Source: Incurvaria masculella
Taxonomy: Eukaryota > Arthropoda > Insecta > Lepidoptera > Incurvariidae
Assembly: GCA_946894095.1 (NCBI GenBank)
Contig: OX335644.1
Location: forward strand, 17,775,595-17,839,594
Reading direction: 5' to 3'
DNA: 64,000 nt
Shown here piece by piece: positions 19,937 through 32,100 of this stretch. Numbering within the stretch: position 1 is the first letter of the stretch; every line of letters starts with the position of its first letter. A program made the translations under genes and the position numbers. The notes under the pieces were generated by a model that worked only from the letters and a program-made list of their open reading frames with translations, ran no database searches and was not told where the DNA came from.

Positions 19937-21661
19937 TTATTTTTTAATTTTGTCAGGTAAGCCCACTGGTGAGCGGATTCTGGAGTGTTTGAACCCATTA
20001 TAAGCGTCTGGAGAATGATTAATAGCAGCGTTGGACGGTAAAGTATTGGAAGATATAAAACTTAGAAAAGCAGAAAATAATTTGTCAACATTTTCAGGGT
20101 TACTAAGGTCCATTGAAATAATTGGAGAAGAGGGTGTCAACAAAGGAGTTCGAAAAACCGAACCATTATGAGATGTTGGAGGAGTGAAATCATTAAGAAG
20201 GGCTTGATGAGCGTTGCGATCGTACCCCTGAGGAAGAGGGGCGCGAGCTCGAGGTTGCGAAAAGAATGTTTTTTTGTATGAGTATGTAGGAATGGATGGT
20301 TTATTGACTGGAGCGCTGGAGGTGACCTCTGCAAAGGACCGCTTAGAGGGCCTAAATTGACTGGCAGCCTCCGTATATGAAATAGCTTCTTCTGCCATTT
20401 TATGTTTAATATTTTTTTGTCTATTTTGTTCCGGACAAATTTTACTTGTTGCATAGTGTCTGCCTTCACAGTAAAGGCAGCTTGCATTTTCTTCTGTGAT
20501 GTTGCAGTCATTGGCTGAATGGAATTCTCCGCATTTATAACAACGTGGCTGCGAACGGCATATTGTCTTGGTATGTCCATATCTTGAGCAATTGAAGCAT
20601 TGGATGGTCGGATATTTGTAAAGTTCTACTTGAATAGAATTATACATTAATAGGATCTTATCAGGAAGACTCTGACCATCAAAAGTTACAACCACACTTT
20701 GGGATGGTTTCCACATAGGGGAACCATCGACCATTTTTTTGAAATTTAAGCGTCTGACTTTGAGGACTCTTCCTCCGCCAGGAATTTCAATGTCTTTCAA
20801 AAGATCCTCTTCGGACCATTCAATTGGAATTCCTTTCACCAATCCAATTCTTGTGACATTAAATGACGGAATAAAAGCCTTATATTTGGCTTCGGATAAA
20901 TAATGATTTTGTATGAATAGATTGGCATATTGGGCGGATTTGAAGGTGACGGTTACTCTATTTCGTCCCACACTCTTTACCCCACCGTCTATGATACCTT
21001 GGAATGAGTTCCGTTTTAAAAATTGACCAAAATGAACTGGATGCAGAACAACTCCAGCCGATGGATTTGATTCCACCCTCTGGACGTGGACTAAGAAAGG
21101 AGCTTTGTCAAAGTCCCGGTAAAGTTCGGTATGATTTGGAGTTGAGATATCATTCGTGGAAATCCGGGATGGGCCTTGTTGGGATAGATCTTGTTGGGAT
21201 AGGTCTTGTTTGGATAGGTCTTGTTGGGATATGTCTTGTTGGGATAGGTCTTGTTGGGATATGTTTAGTTTGGATAGGACTGCTTGAGGCCCAATAACCT
21301 GAGAATTGGGAGCCTGCTTTATTTCATCATGTTCACAATCTGACGAGATAAAAGATGATTGTGATGAATCAATCTTAACTTTGAGTTGAGAGTTTTGTTT
21401 GTTACTTTTGTTTTTTCTTTGATGTTCTTTTATTTTTCGTTTCCTTTTACCAATTATGGCGGAAAAGTCCATGCCTTCATTATCAGACAATCTATCGAAT
21501 GAATTGTGAATTTCAATGGTATGGCTGGCCTCTGGTGGGGTTAGGAATGCATCATTAAGGTTGTCGCTCTTATCGCTAGATGCATCTTGAGCGAGAATGA
21601 ACCCCGGCGGCATATGATGGCGGCCGCCGGGGTCGTCCGGGTCGGGTGGTTCATTCATCAC
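19937..21661 (-). CDS. LINE ORF1: gag-like nucleic-acid-binding protein, 574 aa
   Basis: Three cysteine knuckles near 350-410 (CFNCSRYGHTKTIC, CYKCGEFHSANDC, CLYCEGRHYATSKIC) are typical of the RNA-binding ORF1 protein of I/Jockey LINEs. The N-terminal half has a basic KRKRKIKEHQRKNK segment and a short tandem repeat of (S)QQDLS-type pentapeptides at about 130-165. The repeat is visible in the DNA as repeated GTTGGGATAGGTCTT units at 21176-21275. The central region (VHPVHFGQFLKRN...) resembles the RRM-like PRE_C2HC domain of these proteins. ORF2 follows 341 bp downstream. Confidence 0.9.
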   Translation of the reverse strand: MMNEPPDPDDPGGRHHMPPGFILAQDASSDKSDNLNDAFLTPPEASHTIEIHNSFDRLSDNEGMDFSAIIGKRKRKIKEHQRKNKSNKQNSQLKVKIDSSQSSFISSDCEHDEIKQAPNSQVIGPQAVLSKLNISQQDLSQQDISQQDLSKQDLSQQDLSQQGPSRISTNDISTPNHTELYRDFDKAPFLVHVQRVESNPSAGVVLHPVHFGQFLKRNSFQGIIDGGVKSVGRNRVTVTFKSAQYANLFIQNHYLSEAKYKAFIPSFNVTRIGLVKGIPIEWSEEDLLKDIEIPGGGRVLKVRRLNFKKMVDGSPMWKPSQSVVVTFDGQSLPDKILLMYNSIQVELYKYPTIQCFNCSRYGHTKTICRSQPRCYKCGEFHSANDCNITEENASCLYCEGRHYATSKICPEQNRQKNIKHKMAEEAISYTEAASQFRPSKRSFAEVTSSAPVNKPSIPTYSYKKTFFSQPRARAPLPQGYDRNAHQALLNDFTPPTSHNGSVFRTPLLTPSSPIISMDLSNPENVDKLFSAFLSFISSNTLPSNAAINHSPDAYNGFKHSRIRSPVGLPDKIKK

Positions 21662-21843
21662 AACATCACCCTACTTACGCGATACGAAAATCCAATAAAC
21701 ACAAATAGGCAGAGCAAGCCGGGAAACACGACACAATGGCTTTACGGAACCACACAATCACTGATATTATTCTTTGCGATTTGCAAAAAAATATGCACGC
21801 GACCTCATCGACAGTCTTTTGTCTTTTTCACGAGATAACTTCT

Positions 21844-22319
21844 ATTAATTACTGTGAAAATATTACAAAAAAAAACAAAAACAAACATGAAAACGTAAAC
21901 TAGAAGCCACAGAATACAAATAAAACAGGTTATTATATGTTCTGTGGAGAAAACTATGTCAGATATACAAAAATAGATTATTAGAACCTGGCGTACATTG
22001 CGTAATGGGGAAGAAAACTGCTTATTTATCAGCATAGGTGGCTTCTAAACGAGCTAACCAAAAAATCTGTCAAAGCTTAAATAAAAAACCAAAAAATAAA
22101 ACAGAATAGATTTCAAAATTTTATTTTCCTAATATATGTAATTTAAATTACTCTATTTTCTGCAAGTTTTTTAGAAAACAATTTCTTAATAATGCTAATC
22201 AAAAGAAGTCGTGGGAAAGAAAATATCACAAAAACATATCTTATCATCCTGCTGGTCAATGACATTTCAAATTTACCTTAAAATGATGAATGGTCATTAT
22301 TTTTCCATATCATTCATCA
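21844..22319. other. AT-rich intergenic stretch
   Basis: Nothing recognisable. It is the DNA between the LINE's target-site duplication and the first Helitron. Confidence 0.5.
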
Positions 22320-22399
22320 TCTATACTAATATACTAATACTAATATACTAATATATTTATTATTTATTATTTATTTTTATTATTTATATTTATATTTAT

Positions 22400-22403
22400 A
22401 ATT

Positions 22404-22468
<65 letters not shown>
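22400..22468. repeat. (TA)n microsatellite
   Basis: About 30 AT dinucleotides inside the 5' part of Helitron A, preceded by ATTT/TTTA-rich sequence. Confidence 0.9.
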
Positions 22469-22470
<2 letters not shown>

Positions 22471-23264
22471 ATAAAGCTGAAGAGTTTGTTTGTTTTTTTG
22501 TTTGAACGCCCTAATCTCTGGAACTACCAGTCAGGTTTGAAAACATATTTTTACATTCGATAGCCTAATTCTTAAGGAAGGCTTTAAGCTATTGAACATC
22601 ACGTAACGACCCTTAGGAGCCGTGCAAAAAGAAAAATAGTCAGATACGAAATGATAGCGCGGCGAGGGCCGAGACGGCGGCGGTGGCCACCCGACGAGGA
22701 CCGAGTATTGCCGAGAAGAGCCGAAGGTACCACGCGCGAGCGCGCGAAGCGGATACCAGCGCTGCCGATTACCACAATTGCCCAAAAACGTTCTTAGGAT
22801 TCCCGGAATTCCGTAAAAATCCGGAATAGGAACGAAATTTTCAATTCGAATGAGCAAAATAAAAGTTCGTGCAGTCGACGGCCGTCCGAACAACTTTCGG
22901 GAGAAGATGAAATCCAAAGTCCCCGATTGCTTCAAGCGATCGGCAATGCTGCCCGCGCCCCTCGCCGGTCGGCTTCCCGCGATTGCTAACGATAGACGCG
23001 GTTGCAGAGATCATCGCTCCGTGGTCGTGTGGTACACGGATTAGTATGAGGTTTTTTACGTAAATTGTTTGTATTGTTTCTACCAACCCGCGCGGTATGC
23101 TAACTTAGCAATTAGCCGTGTCCTAGCTACACACATTAGTTTAGGCTTTTAAGGTTGATTGTTTAAAGGCGTATTGTTAAGATATTACGGTTTCAGTTGA
23201 ACGGTTTCTTACTTTTTGTTTGTTAGATTAGTACTAAGCCAAGCGCGGTATTTTGAACTTTCAA

Positions 23265-23670
23265 CGGGGGATACGAAAACCATGCCGGCCGGCCAGGTGC
23301 TCCTTCACCCCATGTTTGAACGACCCCGGGGGACTTTGGGGGAAATATATCGGTATGGAGTCGATTCCATAGATTACCGACCCTATAGAAAAAATATATA
23401 GAGGATCGGTGGGTTCTTATTTTGGGAATGTCGACAGTGAATGGGTGCATACCCTGCCTGTTCCGCGTTGTGCGGTGGTAGAAATGGGACGGAGGGACAG
23501 CGTTGTGCAGCTCCGAAGGGCACTCTCCATGATAAAGACGATAGAATACATCGAGAGAACCTACATCCCTTCGAAGTTGAAGGGTCTCTAAATTTAGGGA
23601 TACCTTGGGATCGTCGACAAGACGCACGGCCCGACGCTGTATCGAGTCCAGGGAGCCAAGCAGATACTTA
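23265..23670 (-). mobile_element. LINE fragment, RT C-terminus, inside Helitron A
   Basis: On the minus strand: [40 protein letters not shown], and ending near VGNLWNRLHTDIFPPKSPGV. This is the C-terminal portion of a LINE reverse transcriptase, also present at 13185, 28125, 30000 and 53015. Open over 134 codons but without catalytic motifs. Confidence 0.75.
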
Positions 23671-24761
23671 GCTGATAATTGTACCTCCGTATAGCTCGAT
23701 TTATTTCCGCAATTTTAGGGCTACTAAACATCACGCTAAATTACCAGAGAGGGGACCAGTAGTATGAAATGCTTATAACATGAGAACCAATTACCCAATT
23801 TAGATGAGGTTTGTATCTGAGTCTAGCCGTATAGGCATCACGCTAACTTACCAGAGGAGTAAGAAGAGAGGATTACATATTTATAACAAAACAATAAGTG
23901 GACTGCTCCTGCATGTGAAATTTGGCAGAGTACATCACTCTAGATCACGAGAGGGGTGACTGTTGCGATTAAAGGCTCATAACTTACGAACTACTCACTC
24001 GATTAATATGTGGATTGCATCTACGTACAGGACCTATGGGCGCGGTCGGGGTTTGGATGGGTGGCCGTTTTCGATGTTACTGCTGGTTGTGGTACGGATT
24101 CCACGTAAAAAATAGCTCCCCTTTCTTACTACCTAGGTTGTAGGGTGAATCCCGCTCGAGTTGTTACGTACCATCGCACTGAATGATGGATGGTCGAACC
24201 GGCAATAAAAAATGTCCATGTTTTCCGTCCATGGCAATGTGTAGTAGTGCCAGTGCAGGATCGCCCCAGCGCGGCGGCAAATGCTTTTAAAAAACAATTC
24301 AGTAATTGGCCCCAATATTTTGCAATATATTCAAGTACATTTCTTCCACTGAATTTATAAATGGCAGTATTTGGATGTTTTCTTATTCAATCATGCCACA
24401 TCGGCTCAACGCATTTTGATCCAGTTTTTTTTTGTTAGATACATTGTTTAATCTTCTGTTAGTAAAGTAGTTCAACTAGCCTTTTGGGCCAGCCCTTTGG
24501 GTTTCAGCCCGATATCAGTCCAAAACGACATTGACCCGAGCGGAGCCGGGTACCTCAGCTATGTATTATAAATGGGAACGTAAGAATATTTCATATTTAA
24601 TTAATGCATATCGGCTCCACCCGTTATGATTAAAAAGTAGCAGATAAATAACATATTTATTGACCGCCTTTTGGGCTACCTACTTTTCATCTAGGAAATA
24701 ATTCAGCTCGACATCAGTCCAAAAGGACATGGACCCGAGCGGAGCCGGGTACCGCAGCTAG

Positions 24762-25739
24762 TCTATACTAATAATAAATCTGTAATAGGTGTTCATGGAG
24801 TAAGTTGCTTTGTTTTCTAAGGTACTTCGTTTGTAGACTTTATGTATGATACTATAAGGACTAAATTGATGATTTTTATAAATCAGTTCTGTATGTATGT
24901 ATCTATGTATGTTCCTCCATAACTCGTAAACCGATCATCCGAATTCGATGAAACTACACGTATATGTAAATACACGGGACACAGTTCCGCTTGCGTTAAG
25001 ATGTTGCTGTCATACAAACCGAAATGCCCCGAGGCGGCGGCTTGGGGGGGTAATCACTATCTCCCTTTATTTCTTCGTTTACTTCTTCTAAGCAACGCAA
25101 CGGACTTTTTAATACGGTTTTCATTAATATAAGGAGCGATCAATGCGCAAGGAATGCGTGTGTAATTTTTAAATTTGTAATACAAACCTTAAGAGAAAAA
25201 TTAAAAATATGTGTTCGAAAATTGTAGGTGTTAAAAACGCCACGATATTATGTAGAGCGATAACTTCGAAACACTCGCCCGATTTATTTGCGTATTTCAT
25301 GAATGTATAGTAACTCTGGGCGCAGTCAGATTCCGGATAGGTTACCGTTTTCGATGTTGAAGGTGGCTGTGGTTCGTAGTCCTCATAAAACTTTTTAAAA
25401 GTAAGGAAGGCGGTAGGGTTAATCTCGCCTTTGTTGGTTTTGTATCAAGTTCTATTTAGCAGTGCCAGTGCAGTAAGGGTCTGACAACACATGCTTTTAG
25501 AATTCGCTCCCAAATGTTTACGAAGCTCTAAATGGGAATATCGATGTTTATCATTAAATCATGCTATATCGGTTCAAACAATTTTGATTAAATTTGGTAA
25601 ATGGATACATAGTTATGGACCAGCCTTTTGGTGGGTTACTTTTTATCCAGGAAATAATTGAGACTATTGGGACCGATAATTGAGACCGAAATCAATCCAA
25701 CACGACATTGACCCGAGCGGAGCCGGGTTCCGCAGCTAG
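24762..25739 (+). mobile_element. Helitron-like element B, head-to-tail with A
   Basis: It begins TCTATACTAATAATAAATCT directly after the CTAG of element A and ends GAGCGGAGCCGGGTTCCGCAGCTAG, followed by T. The same hairpin precedes the 3' end. Internal segments near 25340-25490 resemble 24060-24260 of element A, so the two are relatives. No coding region. Confidence 0.78.
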
Positions 25740-26119
25740 TTTTAAAATACAAATTCACACTAGTGAAGAACCACAGAAAAACACGCATTATAACAGTTCG
25801 GTGACAGCCATATGGCTGTGTATTCACACGGTGCCCTTCACAGAACATATAATATCCTAGTGCCCTTGCTTTCAATTGCGCGCGCTTGTAGGATATGTGT
25901 GTGGTTACGAGTGATGTCTCTAATGTCAACATACCGCTAACGTTAGTGAAGTGAATTTAAGCAATTTCAAATAATCGTGAATGCGAATATGGTTTTAGTG
26001 TCTGCGATATGCGCAATTCGGAACGGTACCGAACACACGTGTCATGATTGACAGATGACAGTTGTTTGTCAAGTCAAAATTGTCACACCGTTGGACGTCC
26101 CCTGGTGAAATCGTTCGTA

Positions 26120-29100
26120 ATGGGTGACCCGGAGACTATAAATGCTCCCATCAATGGGGAGGAAATACCAGAGAAAAGCGCCAAGCAGCTCAAAAAAGAG
26201 GCGGAAAAAGCGGCCAAGCTCGAGAAACTGAAGGCGAAGCTTGACAAAAAAAGTTCTGCTCCAGCTGTCGTTAAGGAAAAACCCGAGGTTTGTTGCCGTA
26301 ATTCTTTATTATCCTGAAATGTATAAATGAGGAAGTAATGTGAATAATTTTCCTTGACTGTGGTAGAATTTGACGTGTCCGTGGCCGCGGCGAAAGGCGG
26401 TTTTGTTTGATGCAATTTTGCTTGACGTTACGTCGTAAAGTTTATCTTATCGATTTATTATTTTACTGTCGATATCACTGAGAATAAATTCTTTTATAAG
26501 TTTTTGGTTATTTTATTAAATAACCTTCCAAAATTCGGCCATCATAAATATTTGATGATATAAATCCAATAATATTCTCCACTTCTTCGTGTTTGCAGCC
26601 TAATAAAAAACTGTGTCTAAATAAAATGTTACCTTTAAGTTACGATATTTAATTATTTGTTTTCTTTTATTTTGCAGAAAAAGACAAAAGAGGTGAAACC
26701 AAGTGCTGTGTATACTGTGCCAACTGTGCCGGGCGACAAGAAAGATGTTTCGGGACCGATGCCCGACGCATACTCCCCACAGTATGTGGAAGCAGCCTGG
26801 TACGCTTGGTGGGAGAAGCAGGGTTTCTTCAAGCCTGAGTATGGGGTGAGTATTGTGAAAATTATGTCAATAGCAATGTCAGAGCGAGCACTTAGATTTT
26901 CTTTAATAAAGAACACAATACACTTTGGTTTTTTAAATAAAGAAAACAATACAGAACACAGTCTAGGCATGCACATTTTGTTACTTACCCGTGTTTTCAC
27001 CACCTCTAGTTACCTGAAATCTGATAAGTAACTTTCGGTTCATTGTATATTTACATGGTGGAACCGATAGGTAACTTTGGGATTTTTGTAGCTCGAGGTG
27101 GTGGAAACAGGCGTTAAACTTAATAAAACAGTGAGCATGAGTGCACAAAACTATAAAAATATATTAAAAGTGGAGTGCACTTTTGAGCGGCCCACTAGTA
27201 ATAGCTTTCGCTTACAGAGGTCATGGTTAGCCTTTCATGCACAACTTTCTTTCTGTGATCAGGTCATGGAAGCAACCCCTCAAACTATGAGCTGCTCAAA
27301 TATATAACCTTACCTAAGGACCCCTAATTCAAATGCATAGCAATGCAAATGACTTTTGGGAAAGAGTACAGTGACTTGCAGCTAACAAGGTGAATTTCTG
27401 AAGCTGAAGTGAAACTCGACCGCCTCCTCAACTTGTGTATCCGCTACATATTTGGGCTTCGTAAATTTGCTCACATCTCTGAATTTCGAACTTGTCTTCG
27501 AAATCAGTTTTCATATCTTTGCTCACATGGTCCCCCACTTAGATCGACCGGCTCTTCGGTACTGGCCATTTCCTCGCACACATCCTCCACCTATTCAGAC
27601 TCCTTAACAATGCACACTGCGAGGCAGTGGAATCGGCTACCTCCCCATTTACGAAATTCCCCCTCTATTAATGTTTTTAAAAAAGATCTTAAAGCTTATT
27701 TTCTGTCTTTATGATTTCTTTAATTTTCTCCCTCATAATTCTTTATGTTTGTCAGTATTTGTTTTTATTTTTTATTTCTTTTGCCAAAATTTTTTTCCTT
27801 TTAATTATATTGTATTAAGTATCATCTTTTATTTGTTTTTATAATATATATATATATAGTATTTAGTATTTATTTATTGATATTTATGTAGTTATATTTA
27901 TGTACAGTTATATATTTAAGTTTAAGTATTATGTGTACATTTGTTGTATATTGTGTAGGAATGATGTTTCCTCTAAAGCTATTTCTCTATAGTTACTACT
28001 CGCACTACTGCTCACGATACCCAAAGGTAGACTGGTAGAAAATGCCTCCGGCATTAAGTTGTACCTTTTGCCCGAGTTTTTTTGAGTGCAATTAACATAT
28101 ATAAATAAATAAATAAATACTTTTGGGGGAAATACTTCAGCAGTGAGTCAATTGCATAGTTTACCTACTCTATAGATGAGGGATATAGATATAGATAGGT
28201 ATTGGTTGGTTCTCATTTTCGGAATTTCGGATTTACATTAAACGATGATAGAAACGGCACGGAGGGACATTGTTATACAGCTCCAATGAGCATTCTCCAT
28301 GGTAGAGACAGTGGCAGTTGACAGTTAGCATGGTACAAAATGCAACTAAAATTCTATTACACAAACATTTTACATTTATTCATAAAAATACCTTTTAGTC
28401 AACAATCAGTGTTCTAAAACAGTGCTGTTCGCATATGCGCTGCTATTATAAAAAAATAAATAAACAAATAAAAATTGTTGCGTATCAAGTGCGGCAAGAG
28501 TAACCCCCGTATTTCTTGTGGGTTTAATTTCAAGTGTGTGGTAGGAGTATTTCTTGTGGGTTTCCAGCGAAAGTCGGTGCACGACGTCGGGCCGGACGGA
28601 CGGTTCGTGATGGTTATCCCGCCACCGAACGTGACCGGGACGCTCCACCTCGGCCACGCGCTCACCAACGCCGTGGAGGACTGTCTCGCTAGGTGGCGCC
28701 GGTTAGTGTGCATGACGGGAGCTCGTCCAATTTTTACTAATTCAAGCATGTTCCATAATATTAGTCAACACCTGGTATATCCATTGAATACATAGTTGAC
28801 AGTTATCCCTGAAGTTTCACTCCCACTGTCGCTGTTCCGCAGCATGCAGGGCAAGATGACCCTGTGGAATCCGGGCTGCGACCACGCTGGTATCGCCACC
28901 CAGGTGGTGGTGGAGAAGAAGCTTTGGCGCGAGGAAAAGAAGACGCGGCACGACCTCGGACGCGAGGAGTTTGTTATGCGCGTGTGGGACTGGAAAAATC
29001 AGTGAGTCGGTTAAGTATATAATTTTTTCCTATTATCCCGAATACGCGACTATGCGACCTCGGTTATATGGTCGTGGATATGTCTACGTCATACTTGATT

Positions 29101-32100
29101 CCTAGTTAAATAATTATTTGAGTCATTTGAAATCAAGTTTTTCGTACTGCAAGTATATGTATGCGCGGGGTCCTGTAATTTACTCCGTACTCACTGTCAA
29201 TTTACTTACTGATCTTGTGTAGAAGGCAAAGATCTGGAACCTACAAAAGTCCGCTAATCGATAACTCCACTTTCTTGCGTTTGCGTTATGAGAGCGTGAT
29301 GAAGTTGTAGTGGTTTCGTACAATTGGTGATTCCAGGGTTATCTCACAACGCTAACACTTGAAAGTGAAGTTATCTGCTAGCAAACTTAGGCTTCTGAGC
29401 TATCAATGGTGTCATAAAATATATGTTTGCCACTTCAGGGTTCACAAGCGGCAGATGCCCATTGCTCAGTACCATAGGTTTCACATATGTTCAGAGTCGG
29501 ACAATATGATGTACGGGACATTAAAGATTTTGCAATTTATTTATCAGAAAGAAAGAGAAAGCAACAGGGAACAAATATTGACAGAACCATTTAATTTCCG
29601 AACCTGACAACTTATCTCAGGCACGTGTTTGCAGAAAAGGGGAGCACATTTACGGCCAGCTGCGCTCGCTGGGTTCCTCGTTCGACTGGTCGCGCGCGCG
29701 CTTCACAATGGACCCGACCATGTGCCGCGCCGTCACCGAGGCGTTCGTGAGGTTGCACGAGTCGAGCGACATCTACCGCGCGCGCCGCCTCGTCAACTGG
29801 TCGTGCACGCTCAAGTCGGCCATCTCCGACATAGAGGTGGACAAGGTGGAGATTGCGGGCCGTACGCTGCTCGCCGTGCCTGGATACGAGCGGAAGGTAC
29901 GCTTGATACTCCGTAATGCAAGCAGAGGAAGGGTTCAATTAATGGATAACGTTAAGGTACCTAGTAACCGGTAAACACATAAAATATCACTCACAGCGTC
30001 TTGCCGTGCATCTCGTTGACGACCCCGAGGTATCCCTGAATTTAGAGACCCTCCAACTCTGAAGGCATGTAGGGCCTCTTGCTGTATTCTATCGTCTTTA
30101 CCATGGAGAATGCTCTTCGAGGCTGCATGACGCTGTCCCTCCGTCCCCTTTCTACCACCGTACAACGCGAAACAGGCAGAGAATTCACCCATTCACTGTC
30201 AACATTCCCAAAATAAGAACCCACCGATCTTCCAGATCTTTTATCTATAGGGTCGGTAAACTATGGAATTGACTCCCTGCCGAGGTTTTTCCCTCAAAGT
30301 CCAACAAAGGACCCCACTTCAAACATGGTGTGAAAAAGCACCTGGCCAGCCGAAATTATTTTCGCAGCCCCTTAGAAAGTCCGGAAGCCATGTGTGTCGT
30401 CGGACGCCTCTTTCGTGAGGTGCTACGGTGTAAAAAACTGTTAAGGTGGGCCTTCCCGCTAAACTCCCCATACAAACGTGGAAAGAAGATCATGCGAATA
30501 TTTCTTGTGACGGATCGAAAATTTTGCTAAAAATTGCTTTGTATGATCGATTTTAATGTCTGATGACTGTCAGCATTGTAAAATTGTGTTTGGTTTCTAA
30601 GTTGTAAGGCCCGAAAGTTCGAATTTTTCGCGTGTTTTATACAATAACTTTGGAGGTAGATAACTCAACGATAAAATAAAAACATCTTAAAAAGAGAAGC
30701 CATCAGACATAGCTTGTTTCCTGAAGATTTATAATCGATTTGGTTTTTGTTAGATGTTTGACTACAGCGGTCGCGCTTTACTTTTAGCTATAAGTCGTTT
30801 TGTAACTAAAAATTTTCGAAATCTTACCAAATCAAACACTATGCACATTGTCTGCTTTGTGGACATGTTGCGTCCTCCTCATAACGAAGCCTGGGTTATT
30901 GTTCAAAACAGAGAAGGTTCCAGAGCGCAATGCCACGTTTTTTCATCGCGTCCAGTCGGGAAGGGCCACCTCAAAACCACCTTTTCGCCAGGTGGAGCTG
31001 GGCGTGCTGGTGCTGTTCGCGTACCGCGTCGTCGACTCCGCCGAGGAGCTGGTGGTGGCGACGACGCGGCCGGAGACGATGCTGGGCGACGCAGCGGTGG
31101 CGGTGCACCCGGAGGACGCGCGCTACTCACACCTCGTGGGCCGCTCGCTGCAGCACCCGTTCTGCGAGCGGCGCATCCCCGTCGTGGCGGATCGCTACGT
31201 CGATATGGAGTTTGGCACCGGTCCGTGTTTGGTTTCTATAGTTTAACTTCAATCTATTTATTATGAATGTGATATTGTACATTAAGGCCCTGGTACTAGC
31301 CAGATCGCAAAGTTAGACGAGGCACCCCAAGTTAACTAAGTCTGACGATTAGAAGTGTCATTCTTACAATATACGATTCCTCGTCTAGGGATCAACCTAT
31401 TTTCGTTAATGTATCTTTCCTTTTTCTATACAAAATACATAGCGAAAACGGTGTCCATTTCCGAAGATTTTTTACTAAATGTGGAAATCTAAAAGCAAAT
31501 GGAATTATTTGTTTATGCATATAAGCTGTTTTTGCTAATATATAGAAATCATATTACTTTCACATTTCTAGTGTGAAGAATCATCTTTTTTATTATTATT
31601 ATTATTATTTAAATGAATGATGGAATCAAAACATATTAACAATTCATTATCAATCTGGAGTTCTATTTGGGCTTGCTGAGGCGTTTCACTACATATTATT
31701 ACATTTGTTTAAAGGTGTATTTGTATGGCGCGAGTAATTGACTAGTCCTAGCGCCTTAAAAAGGTAACAAGATTGGAACAAAATTAAAACCAATCTATCT
31801 AATGAAATGATTTAGACATATCAGCTTCGGCTGTCTAAGATAAATAAAAAAAAATCCAATGTTGAAAAGATGAGCAAAATGTCATATTGCTTAAACTTGG
31901 CCACTGTGAGCGTTCTTAGTAATGAAATTCTTCTTATTATAAGCTGCGGTACTCGAAGAGTTTATTATTATTTGGTTTATAACACTAGCAGCTATAAGTC
32001 GATGCGTCCATATCAGGTTTAAGAATTACTGAATGCACTTGTTTTTTTTTTGCAGAAGTTTCGTTTGACACCTAGGTTTGGTGAGCCAGCATAGATTCTA

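Larger units (their letters stand above)
15710..21829 (-). mobile_element. Full-length I-like LINE (two intact ORFs)
   Basis: A 6.1-kb non-LTR retrotransposon read on the minus strand: 168-bp 5' UTR, ORF1 (gag-like), a 341-bp spacer, ORF2 (endonuclease, RT, RNase H), a short 3' UTR and an AAG-repeat tail (plus strand CTT repeats at 15704-15720). It is flanked on both sides by ACGAGATAACTTCT (15696-15709 and 21830-21843), a 14-bp target-site duplication. Because both ends, both ORFs and the duplication are intact, this is probably a recent and possibly still mobile copy. The RNase H domain and the three zinc knuckles in ORF1 place it with I/Jockey-type LINEs. Confidence 0.92.
22320..24761 (+). 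mobile_element. Helitron-like element A
   Basis: It begins TCTATACTAATATACTAATA after an A and ends GAGCGGAGCCGGGTACCGCAGCTAG. The 3' end forms an ACCCG...CGGGT hairpin just before the terminal CTAG, as in Helitrons (5'-TC, 3' hairpin, CTAR, A/T target). No RepHel coding region, so it is non-autonomous. A second 3'-end-like sequence at about 24533-24562 (ending CTAT) suggests a composite of two copies. It contains a (TA)n tract and a captured or inserted LINE fragment. Confidence 0.75.

Noticed and set aside
19528..19998. ORF across the LINE spacer
   Set aside because: Overlaps both real ORFs in another frame and is rich in Asn/Phe/Ile, as expected from AT-rich non-coding DNA.
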